NCBI GenBank assembly: GCA_002695025.1
Contig: NZNV01000007.1
Location: forward strand, 62,001 to 126,000
Length of the DNA: 64,000 nucleotides
From: Owenweeksia sp.
GTDB taxonomy: Bacteria > Bacteroidota > Bacteroidia > Flavobacteriales > Schleiferiaceae
Direction: 5' to 3'
Position numbers and translations under genes: made by a program
The notes under the pieces: generated by a model
Seen by the model: the letters and a program-made list of their open reading frames with translations, nothing else
Database searches by the model: none
What the model was told of the DNA's origin: nothing
Shown here: positions 17,069 to 24,187 of the stretch, in pieces
Layout: every line of letters starts with the position of its first letter
Position numbering within the stretch: the first letter of the stretch is position 1

Positions 17069-17755
17069 ATCCATACACTCAAAAACATACTACTAGCCCT
17101 TGCCCTAACTTTTTCCATTGCCAGCTCCGCTCAATCCGGGCAATCGAAACACCATTGGCCGGTATGGACTTACCAAATAGACAGCAACATTACTCACGGT
17201 CTGGCGGTGGGCGGTTATGCGCTGTTTACCCGGCAGTTTAATCAGGTTTTAACGAATGGGATACGACTGGAATTTCTAGGAAGTGGGTGGGGTATAGTAA
17301 TGGCTGGCTCCAGCCCTTCCATGGAACCCGATAGCAGTATAGAAAATGAAATATTGACAGCTGCCGCTGAGCGGGTAAATGGCTTGAGCCTTTCACTTAC
17401 CGGCACCTATTGCGATTGCCACGTAAATGGAGCAAGTATCGGCACCATTGCCCAGGATAATCAACAGGTAAATGGGCTTAGCCTGAACCTGCTTACCAAT
17501 CACGTTTATCTTCAAAACGGCATACAAATAGGGTCATCTGGCTGGGCTTATCAATTGAATGGTATACAGGTAGGCTTATTTACCAGCAGTGTTCACATAA
17601 ATGGAATTCAGGCTGGAGGTTTTACTCACGGCACTTTTAACAGAGGACTACAATTCGGTATTGTCAATATATCCAATCACTTAAAAGGCATCCAAATAGG
17701 TCTTTGGAACATAAATTCTAAAAGACAACTTCCTCTTATCAATTGGAATTTTTAA
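17069..17755 (+). CDS. LA_2272-like exported protein with non-standard or lost start codon
   Basis: The body contains several NGIQIG/NGIQVG/NGLSLN repeats and ends IQIGLWNINSKRQLPLINWNF, as in the family of surface proteins named after LA_2272. The first in-frame standard start is a GTG at 17207, but the frame is open upstream and encodes a typical signal peptide (KNILLALALTFSIASSAQSG) at 17081-17140. No ATG, GTG or TTG precedes it; the best start is ATC at 17069, one base away from ATG. Either initiation uses ATC or the gene has lost its start and is decaying. A stop (TAA) lies at 17057-17059. Confidence 0.6.
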   Translation: MHTLKNILLALALTFSIASSAQSGQSKHHWPVWTYQIDSNITHGLAVGGYALFTRQFNQVLTNGIRLEFLGSGWGIVMAGSSPSMEPDSSIENEILTAAAERVNGLSLSLTGTYCDCHVNGASIGTIAQDNQQVNGLSLNLLTNHVYLQNGIQIGSSGWAYQLNGIQVGLFTSSVHINGIQAGGFTHGTFNRGLQFGIVNISNHLKGIQIGLWNINSKRQLPLINWNF

Positions 17756-18072
17756 ACCATCTTAACCACCAACCTTCCCAAACTAAGCGAAAAACCACAC
17801 TTGGTTTATACTACAACTTTGACAACATTGCCCTTCCACCAGGCACATCCTGCTTAACCGTAAAAGCCATCGGTTTACACTTCCACGCAATAATATCACT
17901 GGGAGGTGAAATCTCCTGATTTCACAATCCCCTCTTTTCTACTCTTATATCCCACTCCAAACCGAGCCACATTTGTTTCAACAAAAGCTTTTGAAAAAGT
18001 GGAGCAGAACCCACTTGAAAAAACGGACCCTTCCACAGGGTAAATGGTGGAGGCGTAAATCCGAAAAGCCTT
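17756..18072. other. Gene-free region of 317 bases
   Basis: Near 17770 is a weak match to the AACTA-C-GAAAA-CCACAC repeat phrase seen at 16933. Otherwise nothing is recognised. The promoter of the lectin-like gene should lie here, but no -7 element stands out. Confidence 0.4.
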
Positions 18073-18489
18073 ATGAGTAGGAATATAATTATTTACAACA
18101 TGGAAATAGCAGTTGAAGCAAAAACCAATAGCAGCAACGGTGGAGTAGGCAAAGCCGTAGAAGGCTTATCTCTGGAATACGGAAGCATATTGGTATTTTA
18201 TTGCGACCCCGAAGAAAGATGGAACGTTTGGGACCACAGAGAAGAGTGGTCAACAAATGCCAATGGAAAACAAGGCAGCACAGTCCAGATTGGCAGCACC
18301 AATCAAAGCATCAACACAGGTGCATTGGTAGGAAGTTTTGATGATGGCCAAACTTTCTTTACCATCGGAACCTTTTCGCAGATAACCGTTCTCCACGGAA
18401 ACGCGCCTGAATTAAAGTTGTATTGTGCCGATTCAGATTATCAGAACAATACTGGCTTTATCAAGGTAAATGTGTTTAAATTATCCTGA
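18073..18489 (+). CDS. LecA (PA-IL)-like lectin-fold candidate
   Basis: This 138-residue protein has no signal peptide. Its second half, GALVGSFDDGQTFF followed by LKLYCADSDYQNNTGFIKVNV, lines up with the Pseudomonas galactose lectin LecA (GALVMKIG... and [21 protein letters not shown] from memory), including the Asn-Asn pair that helps bind calcium and sugar. Upstream, DPEERWNVWDHREEW resembles the LecA stretch with Trp and Asp-Arg-Glu. The ATG at 18073 is used; a second at 18100 is possible. The role as a carbohydrate-binding protein is inferred. It has its own terminator. Confidence 0.55.
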   Translation: MSRNIIIYNMEIAVEAKTNSSNGGVGKAVEGLSLEYGSILVFYCDPEERWNVWDHREEWSTNANGKQGSTVQIGSTNQSINTGALVGSFDDGQTFFTIGTFSQITVLHGNAPELKLYCADSDYQNNTGFIKVNVFKLS

Positions 18490-18509
18490 TCAGATTTCTG
18501 AGTCCTAAT

Positions 18510-18546
18510 CCAAACCCCGGCACCCAGTCGGGGCTTTGGTTTTTTA
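18510..18546 (+). terminator. Rho-independent terminator
   Basis: CCAAACCCCGG...CCGGGGCTTTGG-type hairpin (CCCCG/CGGGG core) followed by TTTTTT. It ends the transcript of the lectin-like gene. Confidence 0.85.
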
Positions 18547-18606
18547 TAGTTCGACTGGCTCTGGCAACCCAGCCAGGACCGGTTCCTTACCACCCTTACA
18601 ATAAAA

Positions 18607-18656
18607 TTAGTGAGTCAGGCTGAGTGTCACGCTCCTGGCGTGAGGTATTGAAGCCT
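18607..18656. repeat. Dispersed intergenic repeat, GTCAGGCTGAGTG type
   Basis: It starts GTCAGGCTGAGTG and ends ATTGAAGCCT, with an internal hairpin CACGC-TCCT-GGCGTG. It is the partner of the block at 2300-2356. Confidence 0.55.
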
Positions 18657-18745
18657 GAACGGTATGATCTGATTTCTTAAACCCCATAGCCTTGCAACAC
18701 TAAAACCACCCCTTCACCGTTAAGGACAATAAATCAACCCCTGAA

Positions 18746-19126
18746 ATGAAAAAAATAAAGCAAGCCTTACTCCAGTCACCGGAATATCTTTTAATGGTAG
18801 CAGTTCTCTTTTATTGGGTCTCTGCCGCTCGCATCATTAACCCCGTTGCCATAGGCCTGCTAATTATTCTGGTTCTTCAGCTCATTTTCAAAAACCGGAT
18901 TATAGGACTTATAATCCCCGTAATACTCATTGGCACCAGCCTGTATATGCTATTGGCTTTAATGTCAGAATTCAGGGAATTTGAAACCTTCAATGCCGAT
19001 GCTCAGAAATTACTGTTTGTGGGATTGGCTTATTTTATTTCCACCATGCTGCTTTCCGGGATGATGATATATAAGTACCTCTCTCTTGAACTAAAGAGCA
19101 CCAATATACCAGCTCAGCAGAGCTAA
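18746..19126 (+). CDS. Hypothetical four-helix membrane protein
   Basis: This 126-residue protein has hydrophobic segments at about residues 14-30, 33-46, 51-71 and 88-111 and a short polar tail. No family is recognised. It stands alone; the next gene starts 170 bases later with its own promoter. Confidence 0.6.
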   Translation: MKKIKQALLQSPEYLLMVAVLFYWVSAARIINPVAIGLLIILVLQLIFKNRIIGLIIPVILIGTSLYMLLALMSEFREFETFNADAQKLLFVGLAYFISTMLLSGMMIYKYLSLELKSTNIPAQQS

Positions 19127-19264
19127 CAATTTTGTTAGCTTAACTACTACGTTAGGTCAACGTAAAAAATATAACATCACACCTCATTACAATCACCTTT
19201 TCACGATAGTACACGTTTAAAATACTAGTATAAAGCTCTCTGTTTTATACTATTGTCTTTGATC

Positions 19265-19272
19265 TATATTTG
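19265..19272 (+). promoter_or_regulatory. Promoter -7 element TATATTTG
   Basis: An exact match to the Bacteroidota TAnnTTTG consensus, 24 bases before the ATG at 19297. No clear TTTG partner is seen at the expected distance. Confidence 0.5.
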
Positions 19273-19296
19273 GGTTGAACTTTTAATCATTAACCC

Positions 19297-19716
19297 ATGA
19301 AAACTCTTCTTAGTACCAAAAGGGCATTGGCCCTGATGGCTTTTACCCTGTTATCTGTTATGAGCTACGCTCAATCGGCCAGCGTTATGGTTACCAACAC
19401 CACTGATTGCTATTACATAGTAGAAGTGCGGGCCAAAAGTCCCAACAACTGTGCTAACGCCTGCACTACCGGCCAGGTTTGTATACCTCCCAATTCGGTT
19501 ACACCTATTTCACCATGTGGTGGAACCAAACTCGAATGGGCCGGAGCAGGAATTACTCCGGCTGACCCTAATTGCAGGGCCTGCTCCAACTTAGGAATTA
19601 CCATTGCCCGCTTTTGCTACAACTTCCCCATAAAAGACGGAGGTGCACACTGCGATAGCAAATGCCGGTCTTACATCGCTGAATTCACCTCTCCCACGGA
19701 TATAAGAATTTACTGA
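19297..19716 (+). CDS. Small secreted cysteine-rich protein, paralogue 2
   Basis: This 139-residue protein has a signal peptide ending near SYAQS. The mature part has ten cysteines, VCIPPNSVTPISP followed by LEWAGAG, and ends EFTSPTDIRIY. These features match the protein at 12788, so the two are diverged paralogues 6 kb apart. Function is unknown. Both genes are preceded by a -7 element about 24 bases from the ATG and followed by a strong terminator, so each is an independent unit. Confidence 0.7.
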   Translation: MKTLLSTKRALALMAFTLLSVMSYAQSASVMVTNTTDCYYIVEVRAKSPNNCANACTTGQVCIPPNSVTPISPCGGTKLEWAGAGITPADPNCRACSNLGITIARFCYNFPIKDGGAHCDSKCRSYIAEFTSPTDIRIY

Positions 19717-19757
19717 TCTACGAACGAAGGCAAGAAATAACTCTATTTAAATTTAAA

Positions 19758-19785
19758 GGCCACTCCTTACGGAGTGGCTTTTTTT
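19758..19785 (+). terminator. Rho-independent terminator
   Basis: GCCACTCC-TTAC-GGAGTGGC followed by seven T residues. Confidence 0.92.
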
Positions 19786-20269
19786 ATAATCAACAATTGT
19801 TCTCCACCAGATTTATAAAGCTTTCTTCCCCAAGCTGAAGCGCCCAGTATCAGCTCTTGCTGCGCATATTGCACAAAAAAAAAAAGCAGAGACCATCCCA
19901 CACCATATAAAACGTATCAGCCTATCAACTTTTCCACCCACTACTTCACACTAGCCATCAGAATTTAAATACGTTATAAACTACTTTTTTACATTATCCT
20001 TTGAACTTCACAACATAAAGTTATACTCATACTAAATCCTTTTTAATTGCAAAATATTATATAACTAAACCAAAGCCATCCAATAAAAAAAAGCATCTTT
20101 TCACTAAAGGATTTATGTCGTCTGCAATAAATAACCAACCTAACCCGCTTTTCCTCCCCAAAAATTCAAAGGTCTTATCTTAACTTCACATAGCCTTTTT
20201 GTGTCTCACTCTACTTATTAAAAGACATGGAATGGGTATAATCAATCATATAACTAAACCTTTTAAGTC
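19786..20269. other. AT-rich gene-free region before the 20270-27773 cluster
   Basis: Almost 500 bases with long A-runs (for example 19877-19888) and no supported reading frame. It presumably contains the promoter of the cluster; the stretch TTTTTGTGTCTC (20198) is a possible -33 region, but no matching -7 element is clear. Confidence 0.45.
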
Positions 20270-20686
20270 ATGAGTACAGAAGCTTCAGGATCCGCATCAA
20301 TCTCAGGATCCATTAAAACAGACATTTCAGTTAACGGAGAAACCTATGATCTCTCTGTAGACATTCCAACCTCCACCCCCGTTCAGGCATCACCTTATGA
20401 ATTGATGATATACAGCAAAACGGAACAGGCTAAAACACCCACCGGTGAAAATGTACCAACCCTGCTATGGATGGAAGCCTATTATGATGCCGCTACTGAT
20501 TCAGGAGCTCCCCAGAACATGTATCTGCAACTAAGCCCCCCGGCCTCCATACTTCCTTCCGGAACTTCCTTTGCCATAAACAACCTTTCGGTGAGCTTTG
20601 CCACGGGTGCCTTCACCACAACTCCCCCTACGGATGGTCCCAAGGGAACCAAGGCTGCTACGCCCCCCAACCCTCCACAACAATAA
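20270..20686 (+). CDS. Hypothetical beta-rich protein, first gene of the unusual cluster
   Basis: This 138-residue protein has no signal peptide or membrane segment. It is Ser- and Thr-rich with alternating hydrophobic residues that suggest beta strands (SASISGSIKTDISVNGETY at the start, FAINNLSVSFATGAFTT near the end), then a Pro/Gly-rich tail of about 20 residues. No family is recognised. Its style (short strands, GSI/SVN motifs) resembles the opening of the 1,108-residue protein that follows 160 bases later. Confidence 0.6.
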   Translation: MSTEASGSASISGSIKTDISVNGETYDLSVDIPTSTPVQASPYELMIYSKTEQAKTPTGENVPTLLWMEAYYDAATDSGAPQNMYLQLSPPASILPSGTSFAINNLSVSFATGAFTTTPPTDGPKGTKAATPPNPPQQ

Positions 20687-20707
20687 TAACATGATCCATT
20701 GAATAGC

Positions 20708-20747
20708 ATCCATCCGTGAAGCCATAAATTCACGGGTGGATTTCTTT
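20708..20747 (+). terminator. Probable Rho-independent terminator
   Basis: ATCCATCCGTGAA...TTCACGGGTGGAT forms a 13-bp stem with one G-T pair, followed by TTCTTT. It lies between the first and second genes of the cluster, so read-through may be partial. Confidence 0.75.
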
Positions 20748-20846
20748 CCAGGAGCGCACCATATTACGCGGCATACGGCATCAAGCCATTTGTAAGCCAC
20801 AACCAACCCTTAAACGCTACTCATTTTGTCGGAGGCTACCACATCT

Positions 20847-23800
20847 ATGGGCCTGTCAACCGCTATTGTGGTTGACGATGTACAGATAGACCTGAGCACC
20901 CAATACGGGGAAGATTCATTCTCCTTTGCGGCCCGGGTTTCCGGGTCTGGACTGGATCTGGCCACCGTGGTCAAAAACCGCTTCAACGGCCTTAATGTGG
21001 TTTTGCCGGCCGGTTCCTCCATTCCCGTGGCTCAGATTTCAGGGAGCATTAGCAAGGAAGGTCAAAACGGGGAAGACCGTAAGCTGGCCTTTAGTGGAGC
21101 CGTGAAAAATATAAGCCTCCCTATCCCCCTGCTTACTACTCTTACCATTAACCAGGGCTATCTTTTTTATGAGTACTTAAGTAAGGCGCCCACCCAGGGA
21201 AAAGACCCTGATTATTCCGGTCAGGTTATATCCATAGGCTGCGATATAAGCCTCAGTGGAGATCTTTCATCAGCTGTACAGCAAGCAGAAGTAACCGGGG
21301 CCTATTTTATCTCCGATAACGCCACCCTTGTTTACCTCAACTTTGCAGGAACCCTAAACATCGGCAATATCCTGTCGGCCATCTTTAGCACTACTTTTCC
21401 CAACCTTACCATTAACATTCAAAGTGCCGGACTCTTCCGGATGGCTAAAAAGAATGAAACCCAGAATACCACGGGTCAGGGTTCTTCCCCAAAAACTAAT
21501 ACGGGCCTCACCTACACCCAGGCCCTTCAGCAGATCAGCCAACTGCAACCCAATGCCGCCACCCCCACCGGGAAAGCCGGAGCACTTATGCCACCATCCT
21601 TCCCGCTTAGCAATATGCCGCAGGATTTTACGCAGCAGTTTACGCAGGCTTTTTCATCAGATCAGGTAACTGGTATCAGCTTTTGGGCAATAATGGATTT
21701 TGGACAGATATCCCTGTTCAACTCCATGCTTACCATTGGTTACAGCGGGCAGATGAACAACATCACCATATATGGCTTTCGCACCCAAACCGAAACACAA
21801 AAAACTCCTGCTCAACCAACTAACTCAGCACTATTTGCATCCTTTCCTACTTTCACGCTATTGAATATTTTTAAATTCAGTGGAAACAACGGACGCGAGA
21901 ATATTCTCTTTCAGTACACCTCCAATCAGGATCAATACGAATTAAGCGGTAGTGTGGAGTTTGCCCCCTTTACCCTGGGAACCGATAAACCCTCCTTTAC
22001 CTTTCAGGGAGACCTTACCGTAAACAACACGAAACTCCTGGCCAGCCTGGAACTATCCACAGGCTCTTCCACCCAAACTGTTGACGCACCCTTTGGGATG
22101 ACCGGGATAAACTTTGGCCAGCTTACCCTTGATATTGACCACACTTTTGCTCAAACTCAGCCCAAAGCAATACCAGCCAGCACGGATCTCATCATTAATG
22201 GGCAGATTAATCTGGAAGCCCTGGAAAACAACCTCATTCTGCAGGGCACCATTATTTTTGAGAAAAGTGAACCCCGCCTGGCCCTGGTAAGCCTCACTGC
22301 CAATCCTGTACTTACCATTTACGACTTTGTAGTTCAGGTAATCCAGAAGCCCTGGCAGTGGGTAGACGATATAACCAAAGCCATTGGTCTGGTTTCCGGG
22401 AGCATGTATTACCTTAAATGCCCTTCAGGCTCCACAGCACAGCAGTGTAGCGCTTATACCTTTCAGTATCCACCATCAACCTCCGGTAACGGAACCTCCA
22501 CCTCGGTAACCTACAAAGAAGGTTACCATCTGGATGCGGTATTGCAGTTTTTTGAGGAATATAATTTCCAGATTGATCTGGATGTGGAAAGTGACGGAAT
22601 TGAACTTTCAGGAACCTACATTGGTACCCCATCCCAAAAAACCACTACCCTCACGGTTTACTTCATACAACTGACCGCCCCTACCCTTACCATTAAAACC
22701 ACCAACGGTCAGAAAACCTTTGAGGTAAGTGTTCAGAACCTCACTTTATTTGGTACAGACATTGGCAATTTCACCATGGATTATTCCAATGGTATTTTCA
22801 GTGGCTCCTACCAGCACCAGGGCACTCCTTCTATAACTATAGACTGGCAATGGACCAAAGGCGACTTCTCCATCACCAGCATTGATGGGTTAGGTACACA
22901 GGAAATCCAGGACGCCAAAGCCATAGAAAACATAGTAAACCAACTGAACAAGCTCGGGGGGAACGGCTGCCAGGACCTGGTGAACTCCATGTTCAACAAT
23001 GAGGTTAAAACCACTTTTTCCCTGTCCCTTACCAGTGGGCAAAAACCTTCACAGGTATCAACCGGTATCATGCAGGTACCCCTTACCGTTTCCGTAGAGC
23101 TTACCATTGCCGGCCAGAGCATAACCACCGTGCCCGTAGATTTTGAAATAGATTTTTCCATCCCAACTTCTTTAGACGACCTGCCGAAAGCCATTTGGGA
23201 TACGGCTACCAACCCACAAAACCTGGAACTTATATTCCAGGATATCATCAGCAACCCGAAAACTTATGAAGCCATAGCACTGGTGGCTGCTAAAAAGGTA
23301 AGTGCCTCTATTGCTGCGCGCATACTTTGCAAAACTAAAGACGAAGACCTCGCAGAGGCTTTGGAAGAAGCTTTGGAAGCTGGAGAAATAGCCGGTGATT
23401 TAGGTGCCGTGCTTGAACTGGATGGTGTAGTAGTAGCCGTTATTGCCGCTGCCGCTGCCGCTACCGTAGCCAGCTTCCTCTCCAAGATTTGGGATACTAT
23501 TAAAAGTTGGTTTGGAGGTGGTGACAGTGAGAAAAAGAAAGCCGAAGACCAGGTTAACCAATTGATCAATAAGGTAAAACCCTTATTAAGCCGCGTACAA
23601 AGTCAATTAACCAATGTAGCCACCAACATACAGATAGAGAAACTTACTGTGGGTATAGACGGCAATGGAAACTTTGTTGCCGCCTGGGACTTTCCCCAAA
23701 CCGCCTTGGGTGAAAATTCCACCCTCCTTTATCAACTGTCCTTCTTATCCGGTGCGGTAGGTGACCATACTCAAACTGAAGAACCCGGACTTCCGGCCAC

Positions 23801-24170
23801 AGGCTTCCAGCTAATGCCTGCCACACAACAATATACCAAGCCCTGGGCTGCAATCCAGGAAGCCGCACCATCCTATACTATGAACGCTGCGGTTCAAAGC
23901 AGTATTACCGGCTATACCTTCTTAACCCCGCAAACCAAAACCAACTTGCAAACCGCAGTGAGCAACCTGCAATCGGTTGAAAGCAAAGTAGACTCCGGCA
24001 CCAGGTCTAATATCCAGCAGTTTGTAAATACCGTAAATACGTTCATCTCAACCATGGACGGATACAATACAAATGGTCTCACGTCTGATATCGTCTATGC
24101 TCAGCTCAATAATACCGGCTTTGAAGTGGGGCAGGCGGCATTAGGTATAAACACTACAATTTCCTCCTAA
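20847..24170 (+). CDS. Large beta-rich protein of unknown family
   Basis: I use the ATG at 20847 (MGLSTAIVVDDVQIDLS), about 1,107 residues; a TTG at 20826 is possible. A GGAGG lies 11 bases upstream of the ATG. No signal peptide is seen. The protein is a long run of strand-like segments with recurrent phrases such as LSGSVEF, FSGAVKN and LELSTGS. Near residues 850-900 there is an acidic helix (EDLAEALEEALEAGE) followed by a hydrophobic Ala/Val stretch (VVVAVIAAAAAATVASFL) and then a Lys/Glu coiled-coil-like region, possibly able to enter or touch a membrane. The C-terminal ~200 residues are helical. I recognise no family. It is 17 bases from the next gene and clearly co-transcribed with it. 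Confidence 0.65.
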   Translation: MGLSTAIVVDDVQIDLSTQYGEDSFSFAARVSGSGLDLATVVKNRFNGLNVVLPAGSSIPVAQISGSISKEGQNGEDRKLAFSGAVKNISLPIPLLTTLTINQGYLFYEYLSKAPTQGKDPDYSGQVISIGCDISLSGDLSSAVQQAEVTGAYFISDNATLVYLNFAGTLNIGNILSAIFSTTFPNLTINIQSAGLFRMAKKNETQNTTGQGSSPKTNTGLTYTQALQQISQLQPNAATPTGKAGALMPPSFPLSNMPQDFTQQFTQAFSSDQVTGISFWAIMDFGQISLFNSMLTIGYSGQMNNITIYGFRTQTETQKTPAQPTNSALFASFPTFTLLNIFKFSGNNGRENILFQYTSNQDQYELSGSVEFAPFTLGTDKPSFTFQGDLTVNNTKLLASLELSTGSSTQTVDAPFGMTGINFGQLTLDIDHTFAQTQPKAIPASTDLIINGQINLEALENNLILQGTIIFEKSEPRLALVSLTANPVLTIYDFVVQVIQKPWQWVDDITKAIGLVSGSMYYLKCPSGSTAQQCSAYTFQYPPSTSGNGTSTSVTYKEGYHLDAVLQFFEEYNFQIDLDVESDGIELSGTYIGTPSQKTTTLTVYFIQLTAPTLTIKTTNGQKTFEVSVQNLTLFGTDIGNFTMDYSNGIFSGSYQHQGTPSITIDWQWTKGDFSITSIDGLGTQEIQDAKAIENIVNQLNKLGGNGCQDLVNSMFNNEVKTTFSLSLTSGQKPSQVSTGIMQVPLTVSVELTIAGQSITTVPVDFEIDFSIPTSLDDLPKAIWDTATNPQNLELIFQDIISNPKTYEAIALVAAKKVSASIAARILCKTKDEDLAEALEEALEAGEIAGDLGAVLELDGVVVAVIAAAAAATVASFLSKIWDTIKSWFGGGDSEKKKAEDQVNQLINKVKPLLSRVQSQLTNVATNIQIEKLTVGIDGNGNFVAAWDFPQTALGENSTLLYQLSFLSGAVGDHTQTEEPGLPATGFQLMPATQQYTKPWAAIQEAAPSYTMNAAVQSSITGYTFLTPQTKTNLQTAVSNLQSVESKVDSGTRSNIQQFVNTVNTFISTMDGYNTNGLTSDIVYAQLNNTGFEVGQAALGINTTISS

Positions 24171-24187
24171 TCTCAATACTTAAGTAT

